64,000 nucleotides of DNA, from contig CALSFV010000657.1 of assembly GCA_943737045.1 (NCBI GenBank), positions 1-64,000 on the forward strand. The letters are read 5' to 3'. The position numbers were made by a program, and so were the translations under genes. Origin of the DNA: Parapristionchus giblindavisi (Eukaryota; Nematoda; Chromadorea; Rhabditida; Diplogasteridae). The number at the start of each line of letters is the position of its first letter. Within the stretch, counting starts at the first letter, position 1. Shown piece after piece: positions 33,761 through 44,092 of the stretch. Below the pieces are notes generated by a model. The model worked only from the letters and a program-made list of their open reading frames with translations, had not been told where the DNA came from and searched no databases.

Positions 33761-34195
33761 CAATGATCATAGTCTCACCTTCAATCATCTTCGTCCTCTA
33801 CAACAACTATCATTAAGAATATGATTATTCAAGTCTTTTCATTGTATCCACTGACATCCGTGATCATAGATTTCCCATCCTTTTCATATATCTTTCCCTT
33901 ATAGTATTCATTCAATATTACCCGCCTGTGTATTTAGAGCTATCTAAAGACTTCTACTTGGTCCAGTTGATGTGCCTACCTCGAGTTGGTCCACGAATGC
34001 CTCGAGTTTTTCACCATTTTACTTTCTCAATTTCGTGGACTTGATTGACTCTTCGTCTGTTCTGTGTCTATTCGATATGATTTTGTATGAACAAAAGGTA
34101 AAAAGAACATCATCGATCATCTTCTTGAAAGTGTCCTAAAATTTTAATATCAGTACATTTTCTGTAGTTTTAATGCTCATAATGGAATTGTGTGA
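33761..34195. other. Interior of element K, left
   Basis: AT-rich sequence between the left arm of K and element L. No gene seen. Confidence 0.4.
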
Positions 34196-34541
34196 GGACA
34201 CATATCCCGATCTTTACGAAACTTTGAGGGGTATATAACAAGGTGATTTCAAATCTGTTTTAAAAACCTGCACTTTGTGTCGTTGAAGACCATTGAGAAA
34301 AATTTACAAAAGAGGAATGCGTCGGTGGGAATTAAACCCGTCCCTCTCATAAAATGCTATTCCGAGCCGTAAACCACTCGTCTACCGATGCAGTGATGAA
34401 GGCAGCGTTAAACGATGTTATGTAACCAGTGAAATTTCTGTCTCGCTTTAACGACATCAAGTGCATGTTTTAAAACAGATTTGAAATAAGCGTGTTCGAA
34501 TTAGTATAAGCTCAAACTTTTGTATAGATCGGGATATGTGT
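34196..34541. mobile_element. Small TIR element L with a tRNA-like module
   Basis: CACATATCCCGATCT at the left and its inverse at the right, with a second inner pair (ATTTCAAATCTGTTTTAAAA). The centre holds a tRNA-like segment on minus (34320-34391). Confidence 0.7.
34320..34391 (-). other. tRNA-like sequence in element L
   Basis: On minus: TCGGTAGACGAGTGG as A-box-like and ACGGGTTTAATTCCCACC as B box with a T-arm, spaced as in a tRNA. Acceptor pairing is poor. Confidence 0.6.
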
Positions 34542-34729
34542 GATCCGACCATTCCCTTCACTGAGAGCAAACTTACCTGGCAAATCGTTAGCCACACCCA
34601 TTTGCCTGGCAAACGATTTGCCAGAAATCTGGAGTGGTCCATTTCGGGCAATCGATTTGCCCGCTTTATGGCTATAGGATTATATGTTTCTTTGGAAAAG
34701 ACTATGAGTTCTAAACAATGTGCATGCGT

Positions 34730-34799
34730 GTCCTGGTAGCGCAGTGGGTAGGGGGCTTGGCTAGTTCGCGGCGGGTTGGTGGTTCGGTTCCTTGTATGT
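34730..34799 (+). other. tRNA-like module 1 of element M
   Basis: TCCTGGTAGCGCAGTGGGTA (A-box-like) and GGTGGTTCGGTTCC (B-box-like). Repeated at 57467-57537 and inverted in the copy at 54.3-54.9 kb. Confidence 0.65.
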
Positions 34800-35079
34800 A
34801 CATTCCCACTTATTCATGGCGATCTTATGCTGTCACATCAGCATGTGATCCTTGCTTACTTATTTTTCATTTTTGCTGATTTTTCTGCTGTTAATGAAAG
34901 TGGTTGGGTTACTTTAGTGAAATATTCAAGCAACCATAAGAGAAGAAAGATGATTTGGACAGCCAAAAGCCAATGAATTGAAAGTATACTATGTGTTTTC
35001 AATAAGATTCTACTAGAGTAGAACAACAATAGCTCTATCAAGTTATATAACGAAGTTTTAAAGCTGCAAAAGATTTGTG

Positions 35080-35142
35080 CTCCAAGTGGGAATCGAACTG
35101 GCGTGGGTGAGAAGCGCCTTCCCTGTTGTCTGACTACAGGGT
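35080..35142 (-). other. tRNA-like module 2 of element M
   Basis: On minus: GTAGTCAGACAACAGGGAAG, GGCGCTTCTCACCCACG and AGTTCGATTCCCACTTGG; the last looks like the B box and T-arm of a tRNA. Points towards module 1. Confidence 0.65.
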
Positions 35143-35511
35143 ATCGATTTGCCCGTATTTAGGCGAAACAAAATAGCCCAAATGCTGGCTAAAGAGATTC
35201 GCCCGAATACGGGCAAATTGTTACATGAGTTCCCCGATGGGGCAAATCATTTGCCCGAATATAGGCAACTTTGCTCTCACAAGGGAAGTACAAGAAATAT
35301 CTTTTAGACTTTTGAACAAGACTATTTTTCCTCGATAGGTATAGGCAATATATAGACGGAACCAAAAAATTAGCTGCTACCATGCACTTTCAGATTTTAT
35401 ATAATTAATCAAAGTTTTTGAAAAAATTCCTCATTTTTTGAAGAAATAATGCACTGTGTAGGGGACAAGGAGCGTAGGAAACAAAGCGCACCTGTAAGAG
35501 CATTGAGGACA

Positions 35512-35578
35512 TGGCAGCGTGGTGTAGTGGTTGTGTATACTCTTCTGGATCGGTCTGTGGTTGGTTCAAGTACACCTA
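35512..35578 (+). other. tRNA-like module, left arm of N
   Basis: GGCAGCGTGGTGTAGTGGTT resembles an A box with flanks and TGGTTGGTTCAAGTACACC a B box. The inverse copy at 36018-36085 reads GGTGTACTCGAACCACCC on plus. Confidence 0.6.
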
Positions 35579-36017
35579 TGGACATTTTTCTTTTGCTCAT
35601 TTTTAACAGCTTCGGACTTGTACTTTCGCTGAATTTTTTTTCAATTTCAGATCTTCTTTCACTTTCAGAACGTTCGTGCAATTTGTTCCTATTCCATTAC
35701 ATTTTTCATTATTTCCAATATATTTAGCATCTAATAACTTCCACGAAATTTATCAACAAAACAAATTATTAAAATTATACATGCCACATAATATTTCAAC
35801 AACAATGGCAGTTAACAAAACAATTCCCGCGCAATCGACGATCACATATCGAGCATTTGATGAAATGAAAGTTGGGACAGGGTCTCTAACAGATTACAAA
35901 AACATCTTAAAAGATGTAATCTTGAGCATGCACGAACGTTTTGAAAGTGAAAAAAAATTAACAATTTTTTCCCACAAGTCCGAAGCTGTTAAAAATGAGC
36001 AAAAGAAAAATGTCCAT

Positions 36018-36085
36018 AGGTGTACTCGAACCACCCACAGCGCGATCTAGAAGAGTACAGACTACCACTACACCACGCTGCCATG
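36018..36085 (-). other. tRNA-like module, right arm of N
   Basis: Inverted copy of 35512-35578; on minus the B box reads GGTTCGAGTACACC, closer to consensus than in the left arm. Confidence 0.6.
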
Positions 36086-36422
36086 TCTTTAGGGCTCTTA
36101 CAGGAGCGCTTTGTTTCCTACGCTTCCTGCCCCCTACACAGTGCGTTTTTTTTCTTTAAAAAATAAGGAATTTTTTCACAAACTTTGATTAATTATATAA
36201 AATCTGAAAGTGCATGGTCGCAGCTAATTTTTTGGTTCCGTCCATATATTGCCTATACCTATCGAGGAAAAATAGTCTTGTTCAAAAGTCTAAAAGATAT
36301 TTCTGTACTTCCCTTGTCAGTGTTGTATGCTCAGCATCAATATTCATTCTGACCACATTGTTGTTGAAACAATTGCAAGAAAAATGATGAGAAAATAAAA
36401 TAAAATAAAAGACATATTCGGC

Positions 36423-36690
36423 GCAAATGTCCCTCGCGCATTTGGTTCTTGCGCAAATGTTCCTCGGCGCATTTGGCTATTGCGCTAATGTCCATCGCGC
36501 ATTTGGTTATTGCGCAAATGTCCCTCCGCGCAATTGGTTCTGGCGCAAATGTACCTCTGCGCAAATGTCCCTCCGCGCATTTGGTTCCGGCGCATTTGGT
36601 TCCTGCGCAAATGTCCCTTTGCGCATTTGGTACAGGCGCAAATGTTACTCTGCGCAAATGAGATCTTGCGCAAATGACCATTGCCTTCGT
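36423..36690 (-). repeat. Degenerate 31-bp-type array, right end of K
   Basis: GCGCAAATGTCCCTC plus GCGCATTTGGTT words, inverse of the left array but with irregular spacing and inserted bases. Confidence 0.85.
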
Positions 36691-36738
36691 ATGGCGCAAA
36701 TGTATTTTGCTAACATGGTCTCGACCCGGGGGTGCTAC

Positions 36739-36827
36739 ACGACAGTCAGTAGTATCTTCCTTGGACGTTGCGGCTTCAGCAGGGGTCTTCCGTCTGCGCA
36801 CGAGGTCATAGACTCCTTGTCGGAATG
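36739..36827 (-). CDS. Internal exon of an unidentified gene
   Basis: Acceptor CAATGCAG at 36828, donor CGT|gtagca at 36738. After two carried-in bases it reads FRQGVYDLVRRRKTPAEAAT and ends in TTDCR in phase 0, joining in frame to the exon at 32879-32970. Element K begins 10 bp after the donor. To the right the gypsy element (from 36976) separates it from any upstream exon. The exon at 53490-53557 ends in phase 0 and so cannot join directly (one carried base is needed). Family unknown. Confidence 0.6.
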
Positions 36828-36975
36828 CTGCATTGAAAAATCAATATATGAGATAGCAAATACCGTATGCAGCGTTTGGTAACAATTTTTAGCCCGTACT
36901 AAATGAATCAATCAATAATTGCCAAGAAGTAGAGCAGTACTAGTCGAATCCCCCAATAACCAACTCTCTTAATAT

Positions 36976-37345
36976 CGAAATATACCTCTCCCAATCACAT
37001 TATGACAATGGTTCTCTGAATACGGGAGGGACATATCACAAATGCCGGAACCCCAGATTTGAATGTTTTAAACAACACGCATGTAATTATACATCTAATT
37101 TATTCACAGCACGCATAAACTACAATCATGGTCTAAATAGGAATATAGTGGAGGGGCGAAACATAAAAGATAAGATACTAAAAATTAGGGGTCAGAGCAA
37201 GAGGTGTAAACCACCTCTTGCTTGGCCAGAATCTCTCTCTGACGAGAGAGGGGAGAGAGGGATAACTGCTAGAGATGAGGGGGAGGTTCTATCTCTGTCT
37301 CTATCTACTTGGAAACAAACTAGACTAAGTATACTGATACATTAC
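36976..37345 (-). repeat. Gypsy 3' LTR
   Basis: 370 bp, same sequence as 52796-53165. On minus it begins GTAATGTATCAGTATAC and ends GAGAGGTATATTTCG. No TG...CA end; boundaries are set by the AATAT duplication and could shift by a base. Confidence 0.9.
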
Positions 37346-37905
37346 ATCTACAATCTCTAATAAGTTGAGCTCCGTCGAAACAAAGAATACTAAAAAATGG
37401 ATACTAAATGGGGAAGGGAATATTGAATGAAATAAGCAAGAAAATCAAAGCAAGAAAAGCAAAGTAAGAATAAAAGCAAGAAAAAGCAAGAAACAAATTA
37501 AATGAGGTATAGATATTTGAGATCTTAGCATTGGTGAAAAAAATACGAAAACATATTAAAGTAATGAGGACGGGAGTGAACCCTTCCAAGAGAGAGATCA
37601 CTTTATCACACTTGCCCGAGATTCCCGAGATCCTTCACCCCGTCTCGTTTTGATACTTCCCTCGGAAACCATCGAAATCCAGCCATCTCTCTCGATGAAG
37701 GTGAGAGTGATTGGCTGATTTCATTTCTGGCTCGCAAGGAGGATATCTCAGTGACGTGAGTGTGGCCCGGTCTCTCTCGATTGGCTATGCGCTACTACAT
37801 GATCTCTCACTCGCAAAGGTTCTTCTCCATTCTCACGAAAAACAAACAATTTTTGTTTTCACCAATACTAGGAATTACATGAAATGATGAATAATTATTG
37901 TACCA
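37346..37905 (-). other. Gypsy 3' untranslated region
   Basis: Between the pol stop and the 3' LTR. Holds AAAGCAAGAAAAGCAAG-type purine stretches (37430-37500 on plus). No clear polypurine tract right at the LTR edge. No gene. Confidence 0.6.
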
Positions 37906-40900
37906 CTACTGCTTCTTCTTCTTGAGCCTCTCTGATCGTCGAAGAGGTGGGCTAGGTGTTGCTGCTGGTGTAGTCGATGTAGATGTCGTGGACGGGATGA
38001 GGGTGGATGGGAGATCTGACGGTCCTCGTTTGTAGAGTCTCAGCTGGTCTTTGTGGTAGGTTCTTCGTGTTGTTGGGTTTATTTCGATCTCCACTTGGCT
38101 TCCGATGACCTTTGTGACCACGTACGGTCCATCGAGTCGGGCTGACAGCTTATTTCTTACAAGAGGGCGTGACAGCAGCACTTCGTCTCCTTCTTGGATC
38201 TCCTTCTTCTTGATGAGATGACTCTTCTCGTATTGGACCTTCTGTTGGAGTGAAGCCTTCTCCATGTTCTGCTCGATTGTCTCGCAGATTCTTATCAAGG
38301 CGAGCTTGACTCTCTCAGAGTATTCCTCGAGACTGGTTGATGTGACTGCAGCAGGAATGTTGAGGTCTTCAGGAAGTCGGGCTTCTCGACCGTGGATGAC
38401 AGTGAAGGGTGGAACCTTTGTTGTTGAACTCTTCTTGTTGTTAAGAGCAAAGGCCACGATAGGGAGGTATTCGTCCCAGTCGTTGGCTGCTTCTTTAACG
38501 AAAGCTGAGAGGGACTCCTCGAGAGTACGGTTGAGCCGTTCCACGAGGCCATTAGCGTTCTTATGATACGGCGCGCTGATCTCGTGGTGGCATCCCAATT
38601 TCTTCAACAGTGATTCGAATTCCTTCGACATGAAGTTCGTGCCTTGGTCGGTGAATATCGTCTCAGGGGTACCATGACGGCTGAATACTTCGTTCACGAA
38701 TGCCTTGCAGATGGTCTCGGCTCGTTGATTAGGAAGGGGAATAGCAATGCAGTACTTACTGAAGGCATCCTGTGCGGCCAGAATATACTGATTGCCTTGC
38801 TCAGTCATGGGAAGTTTTCCGATGAGATCCAGATGAAGTCTTTCGAATGGTCGATGAACAGTGGGAAGGGATGATAGTGGCTCCTTCGATAGATCTCCTG
38901 GTAGAGTCTTCCTCTGCCTACATTGTAGACACTGGGCAACGAATGAGGACACATCTTCTTTCATTCCTTTCCACACATATCTCTTCCTTAGTTCGGCCAG
39001 TGTTCGAGCTGTGCCTCCATGGGCACCGATGTATGGGGTATTGTGGAAGTGTTCGATGATGTCGAGTGTGACCTTCTCATTACGAGGTAGAACGATTCGG
39101 AGTGGGGCTCCAACTGAGGATTGCTCGTATACGATATCATCCTTGATGGAATATCGGGTATGATTCGTAGACGGCGGGCTGTTCTTCATCTTCTCGAGCG
39201 TCTTGACTATCCAGTCAGTCTTCTGTTGAGCTTCTCGTACTGCTCCCATATCGATAGTAGCAATATCGAATGTTACAGTCTTCTCGTTGGTCTTCTTCTC
39301 CTTCTTGGGTGGAGTTACTGGAGCATCTTTATACTCATCATCAATATATCGGGATAACGCGTCTCCGATAGCGTTCGCTTTGCCGGGACGGTAGATGATG
39401 GATAGATCGTATTCCATTATGCTCATCTGATACTTTGCCAGACGACCGACTAGGTCCTTTCGGGTAAGGAGTGATGTGAGAGGGCGGTGATCCACTATAG
39501 CAGTAATCGGGGCTCCCAAGATGTATGTCCTGAATTGCTTTAAAGCAAACACTAATGCAAGGGCCTCTTGTTCGATTATAGCATATCTTCTCTCTGCTGG
39601 TATCAGCTTCCTTGATACATATGATATCGGGCGGGGAGGATCGTCATCTTTGGGTGATTGTAGGAGTACTGCTCCGATGGCGATTGTTGAAGCATCTGAT
39701 TCGATTATGAACGGTCTTCCGGGAGTTGGACCGATCAATACGGGCGGGGAACTGATTGCTTTCTTCAGTTTCTCGAAGGCTTGTTGAGTCTGTTCGTTCC
39801 ATTCGAATTTGCAGTCTTTCTTTGTGAGTTCGTGAAGGGGAGAAGCGATCAGTGCAAAGTTCCTGATGAATCTCCTGAGATACGTAGACATCCCAATGAA
39901 TGAACGAAGTCCTCCAACTGTAGACGGAACAGGGAAGTTTACGATTGCTTCGATCTTGGTGGGGTCTGCTCGTATCCCGCTTCTTCCGACGATTACTCCA
40001 AGGAAACTGATCTCTGCCATCCCGAATTCACACTTCTTTAGTTTGGCTTTCAGTCCAAACTTGATCAGAGTCTCCAGTAGTTCCTTGATATCCTCTAGGT
40101 GACCTTCTTCAGTATCCGACACGACCAGCAAGTCGTCCAAGTAGGCATAGATCTTGGCCTTCGTATGGTGTTCGATGACTCTTATCGCTCGTTGGAAGGT
40201 TGATGGTGCTCCACACAATCCCATCGGCATACGCCGGAATTGGAAGATTCCGATTGGTGTGGCGAAAGCAGTCAGTGGTCTGCTCTTCTCTTCCAGTGGG
40301 ATTTGAAAGAATCCAGATATGAGATCCAGTTTGGAGAAGTAGGAAGATCCATGTGCGAGATCTATGAGATCGTAGATTCGAGGGAGGAGATAGGTCTCTT
40401 TCAGTGTTGCCTGGTTTAGAGCTCGGAAGTCTATGGTGAATCTCCAACCGTCTCGTTTTGCGACCAAGCATACTGGGGAGACCAGATTTGATGTTGATTC
40501 TTCTATGATGTGTTGTTTCTTGAGTTCTTCGACTTGACGGATGATTTCGTCTCTTTTCCATAAGGGAATGACGGCACTGTATGGTTTGGGCCTTGGCTTG
40601 GAAGGGTCAAGTTCGATGATGTGGTTGACGTCTCCTTTGAAACATCCGATGGATCCGTCACCGTTGAAGAACGCTTCTTCATGAGACTTGATGATTCCTT
40701 TGATCTTGTTCTGACCTTCTTCTGAGAGGCTGCACTTCTTCAGATTGAGCTCTTTGAAGAAGTCATAGTCCGGATTGGGCATCAATGGGATGTTCTCTTC
40801 CCAATCGGCTTCTTGAGGTACATGCTCCTGTGGAGGTGTTTGAAGGTCGAACGGGCGTAGATCCTTTCTCAGAACTGCAGTTGAGGCGACGATGGCGTCT

Positions 40901-41949
40901 CTCTCGAGTCGGAGAGGGTAGTCAGACGTATTCTGTATGAGGACCTTAGTTGTCTGAGACTTGAGAGGGTGGAAGATGAAGTCTTCAAATGTGATGGTTG
41001 ATGAATCGATTGGTGTTACATGGTAGATGGGGATCTCTGTCATCATATCAATGGGTGGAGGTTGGATGGAGATGTAGACTTCTTCTTTACCATTAGGTGA
41101 AAATCGTGCTTCTCTTGAGACTGATGCGATTGTTGATATTCTTGAGAAGTATGGTCGACTGTCCTTGGTGAGAAGGGGGATGGTGGAACTTCCTAATGTG
41201 AGTGTGCCATTCATTGGAGATAGGACTGCTTTGATTCCTCTTTTCTCAAGGATCGTGATGAAGTCGAATCCGAGAAGAGCGTTGGCAGGGCAGGCATTGT
41301 CCTGTGAGACGAGGAAGGGGTATTTCACTTCATGGTCACCGATGCGAACAATCATGTCCGCTTCTCCTAAGAAAGAGAATGCGGATTTGTTGGCGGCGAT
41401 ACCGGTGATAGATATTGGTCTGTCGATCTTTCTTCCGATTTTGTGAAGAGTCGATTCGGTGAGGTAAGTACAGGCTGCTCCTGTATCCCACAAAGCAGTC
41501 ACTACTCGATCATTCAGTGTTACTGGGACATGAGGTAGATTTTGTCCCACAGCAACAGCGTAGATTGGGATGAATGATGACGTCGATGTTGTTGGACATT
41601 CATTACGATTATATCGATGTGGTGGCATATAGTACGGTTCCATCTCCATTTCTTCTTTCTCATCCACAACTGTAGGTGCACTGGGATCTGTCTCTTCCGT
41701 CTGTACGGGGTGGATTCCAACTGCTGTGGCGGCAGCTCTCAGGAAGTAGATCTTCATTCCTACTACTGCTACAGCGCCAATGAGAAGAAGTATTGCCACA
41801 GGTATTCCGAACGAGAGGATGTAGGTGAGATATCCTCTGGCCATATCCTTTGCAGTATCCTTCAGGAATTCAGTGGTTTCGTTGAATCCGATGTCTCCGA
41901 ATGAGAAGTCCATGGATTTCTCGATCTCTCCTCGCTCGAGGATCCGCAT
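37906..41949 (-). CDS. pol: Gypsy Pol (with envelope-like membrane segment at its N-terminus)
   Basis: A 1347-aa intact frame. Residues 43-64 form a hydrophobic membrane segment followed by a short basic stretch, which looks like the anchor of the envelope-like protein encoded upstream. Then come: protease with DTG at 155-157; reverse transcriptase with YLDD at 603-606; RNase H with an acidic residue at 752 (ESDAS); integrase with an HHCC zinc site (H967/H969, H977, C1007, C1010) and catalytic D1041, D1101, E1137, spaced D-59-D-35-E. The basic C-tail ends RRSERLKKKK. The protein copies the element RNA and integrates the DNA. The ATG is not necessarily the start: the frame stays open upstream to a single TGA at 41977-41979, beyond which the envelope-like ORF continues in the same frame. 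Confidence 0.95.
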   Translation of the reverse strand: MRILERGEIEKSMDFSFGDIGFNETTEFLKDTAKDMARGYLTYILSFGIPVAILLLIGAVAVVGMKIYFLRAAATAVGIHPVQTEETDPSAPTVVDEKEEMEMEPYYMPPHRYNRNECPTTSTSSFIPIYAVAVGQNLPHVPVTLNDRVVTALWDTGAACTYLTESTLHKIGRKIDRPISITGIAANKSAFSFLGEADMIVRIGDHEVKYPFLVSQDNACPANALLGFDFITILEKRGIKAVLSPMNGTLTLGSSTIPLLTKDSRPYFSRISTIASVSREARFSPNGKEEVYISIQPPPIDMMTEIPIYHVTPIDSSTITFEDFIFHPLKSQTTKVLIQNTSDYPLRLERDAIVASTAVLRKDLRPFDLQTPPQEHVPQEADWEENIPLMPNPDYDFFKELNLKKCSLSEEGQNKIKGIIKSHEEAFFNGDGSIGCFKGDVNHIIELDPSKPRPKPYSAVIPLWKRDEIIRQVEELKKQHIIEESTSNLVSPVCLVAKRDGWRFTIDFRALNQATLKETYLLPRIYDLIDLAHGSSYFSKLDLISGFFQIPLEEKSRPLTAFATPIGIFQFRRMPMGLCGAPSTFQRAIRVIEHHTKAKIYAYLDDLLVVSDTEEGHLEDIKELLETLIKFGLKAKLKKCEFGMAEISFLGVIVGRSGIRADPTKIEAIVNFPVPSTVGGLRSFIGMSTYLRRFIRNFALIASPLHELTKKDCKFEWNEQTQQAFEKLKKAISSPPVLIGPTPGRPFIIESDASTIAIGAVLLQSPKDDDPPRPISYVSRKLIPAERRYAIIEQEALALVFALKQFRTYILGAPITAIVDHRPLTSLLTRKDLVGRLAKYQMSIMEYDLSIIYRPGKANAIGDALSRYIDDEYKDAPVTPPKKEKKTNEKTVTFDIATIDMGAVREAQQKTDWIVKTLEKMKNSPPSTNHTRYSIKDDIVYEQSSVGAPLRIVLPRNEKVTLDIIEHFHNTPYIGAHGGTARTLAELRKRYVWKGMKEDVSSFVAQCLQCRQRKTLPGDLSKEPLSSLPTVHRPFERLHLDLIGKLPMTEQGNQYILAAQDAFSKYCIAIPLPNQRAETICKAFVNEVFSRHGTPETIFTDQGTNFMSKEFESLLKKLGCHHEISAPYHKNANGLVERLNRTLEESLSAFVKEAANDWDEYLPIVAFALNNKKSSTTKVPPFTVIHGREARLPEDLNIPAAVTSTSLEEYSERVKLALIRICETIEQNMEKASLQQKVQYEKSHLIKKKEIQEGDEVLLSRPLVRNKLSARLDGPYVVTKVIGSQVEIEINPTTRRTYHKDQLRLYKRGPSDLPSTLIPSTTSTSTTPAATPSPPLRRSERLKKKKQ

Positions 41950-41976
41950 TGTAGCGAGCTGCTGTTGTCGGATTGC

Positions 41977-43174
41977 TCAGAGATGTTGACCGTATGAGAT
42001 AGCCAATTGAAGAGGGAATGATGATGTGCGAATTCCTTCGAAGAGGGAAGGGGAGGTGTAGTCCAGATAGGGTAGATCGGGTGTCTTGAGAGTGTTGGTG
42101 GCAAATTTGAACTCGGTGATCTTTAGACCATCTACTAGACTCGAATACGAACCGTCTTTCTCTTTCCATACGAGTGGGTGTGCGTCCTTACACGGTATGG
42201 TACGACTGTGGTCTGTGAGATCAGGGTATCCAGCTTGGGAGAATAGCGTCCGATTATCATGGGTGAGAACGGGGACTTTCTCGAAGCAGGTATTGTTGAT
42301 CTTCTTGTCGAGGTATACCTTCTTTGGAAGGATAGCAGTACACTTCGAGATGGAGACAACGTCGGGTCCAACATACCGGGCGAGTATGTCGTCTCGGTTG
42401 AGGGATGAGCGTATACCCATTGTGGGATCAATCCGCATGATTGCCCAGAATAGTCGATTGAGCTTGAGGTTGATCACGCAGATCTTCTGGAAGACATCGA
42501 CGAATTCCTTCTTCACGACTTCTTGGTTCCTTTTCGTTAGGAAGGAGAGCTTGGCGTTGTAGTTGATCTCGGATTGGTTGAGACGGATGTTCTCTTCTCT
42601 ATCATATGCATGCTGCATATACTTGGTATGTTGATCAGATCCAACTGATCCTCTGTGCATTGGGACTTCTGTAGATGGGATCATTGTTGAAGATGGGATT
42701 CCTTCGAATTTCGCCTGGCGGCTCGTCCGATTCCGGGATCTCTTGGATAGGCTTTGAATCCATTGCTTGATGTCCGTAACCTCTGGCCAGGATGGAAGGG
42801 TGAAGATGATGCCAGCAGTAGTTACGTGTGGGAATTGGGAGAAGCATTTCTTGATCTCATGTGGAGTCTTCTTATCGGATAGTGTAAAAGCTACTTGGCT
42901 TTCTGGGATAAGAAGAGTGGGATATGCTATGGTTGCAGGATATTCTCCGGATTTGATGTAGTTACACTGGTCTTGATTGTTGACAGCATCCCATATTACG
43001 ACTGATGTTTCGTCTGAGCAGGATAGGTCTGATAGTTTGCATGACTTGGTGTTCAAGAGCATTGGTGTGATAATGGTATCGTCATCGATGGTGGAGATTC
43101 TGCTTCTTTCCAGGACCATCTTCTTGGATAGTACACATTCAGAAGACCATATTCCAGCTGAAGGATGCTTAGCG
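41977..43174 (-). CDS. env: Gypsy envelope-like ectodomain, C-terminal part
   Basis: The first ATG gives 380 aa (from 43119), but the frame is open up to the BEL insertion at 43175-43179, so this is the downstream half of a broken gene. Cysteine-rich, with several N-x-S/T sites, as in a secreted or surface glycoprotein, and a basic arginine-rich stretch near residues 130-140. The stop TGA (41977-41979) is followed in the same frame by the membrane segment at the N-terminus of Pol. It carries no Gag, RT or integrase motif. I cannot assign it to a named viral glycoprotein family from sequence alone. The role as an envelope is inferred from the signal peptide (in the upstream half), glycosylation sites, cysteines and membrane anchor. 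Confidence 0.7.
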
Positions 43175-43179
43175 GAATG

Positions 43180-44092
43180 TATAGCAGTCTCGAGGGACTT
43201 ATTGTGTGCTTTGACCTTAGGATGTGATACTAGTTGAGACAGATTTAATATAGTATATGACTACAATTTTATCGTCTGTTACACTAGAACACAAGAATGA
43301 TATAATAATAAATAGTAGGTTTACACTACAAATACAAGTTGATGATGACGTCGTAGACGATAGATTAGAAGGACATCATTGTAGATTATGCTTCTTAGGA
43401 CATCTCGACTGTTACCTCAAACTTGGGTAATTAAACAACAACAATGAAAATAGGGAGCAAACGGGGAATGAACGATTCGCACAATAATGATATGAATAGC
43501 GAAAGAACAAAGGGGGCAAGACTATCAAAGGGATAAAAGGATGATAGGAATGCAGAGCGAAGACGACATCAAGAAGAGGAGTGATGACGGAACAAATAGG
43601 GCATCGATGAAGAGCGAAAAAGGAACAAAAAGGACATCAATGAACGACGGCTAAGAGGACGAACATCGAGAGAGGAAAAGGAATGAAAAGGACATCAACG
43701 AGCGAAAGACTAGAGTTGATAGGATATAGATAAACAGAATATATGGACAATTTGTGAGAGATACACGATATATTCGGACTTGAAGAGCAATAAATAGTGA
43801 GAAAAGGAGAATAGGTAAACGTGTGAATGACATAGAAGAATGAGCGGTACACGATATAAGGATAATATGTGGTAAAAATAGTAAGGAGAAGATACATACG
43901 TGTCAAAAGGTTGAAGGAAAGGAGAGAGGATGATGAGAGAATGCCAAGTCATCATAGCCATTTGCATATTGCTCATTTCTACCATAGTCAGATATTGTAG
44001 GACCGGGTGAGAGAGTGCGCTAGTGCGCTAGGGCGTGCGCTAGAGCGCAATTCTGACTCGTGTTCGTATCAGTAGTGATCATGATCGCTACA
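43180..44092 (-). repeat. BEL 3' LTR
   Basis: 913 bp, identical in appearance to 48886-49798. On minus it starts TGTAGCGATCATGATC and ends GAGACTGCTATA. Contains GCGCTAGTGCGCTAGGGC repeats near its 5' edge. Confidence 0.92.

Larger units (their letters stand above)
35280..36316. mobile_element. Foldback element N with tRNA-like modules in both arms
   Basis: CAAGGGAAGTAC at the left, inverse at the right; arms of about 390 bp. Each arm includes a tRNA-like segment (35512-35578 plus, 36018-36085 minus). The centre (about 35680-35920) is unique. No transposase. Confidence 0.8.
34559..36322. mobile_element. TIR element M, copy 1, with element N inserted near its end
   Basis: Starts CACTGAGAGCAAACTTACC; its terminal TTTGCTCTCAGTG is split by element N, with a TCA duplication (35277-35279, 36317-36319). 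It carries two oppositely oriented tRNA-like modules. Other copies: 54291-54878 (minus, truncated) and 57298-58020 (plus, complete with TA target duplication). Confidence 0.8.
33402..36728. mobile_element. Compound TIR element K with subterminal arrays
   Basis: CGGGTCGAGACCATGTTAGC at the left and its inverse at the right; a GGGGTG duplication flanks it (33396-33401, 36729-36734). Next to each terminus is an array built on a 31-bp GAGGGACATTTGCGCAATAA-type unit, inverted between the two ends. The inner arms (about 33673-33760 and 36323-36420) also match. Elements L, M and N lie inside. Confidence 0.8.

Noticed and set aside
33386..33824. Repeated CANVPRRI / NAQRDIC peptides in several frames, also at 36.4-36.7 kb
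   Set aside because: Frame-rotating product of the 31-bp array at the ends of element K.
34730..34799. Functional tRNA gene
   Set aside because: A and B boxes are present but the acceptor stem does not pair, there is no T-run terminator at the end, and the sequence is part of a multi-copy TIR element.
41977..41979. Selenocysteine recoding of the gypsy TGA, given the tRNA-Sec gene in the window
   Set aside because: No SECIS-like structure was recognised in the 3' region, and proximity of the tRNA gene is irrelevant to recoding; simple readthrough or mutation is enough.
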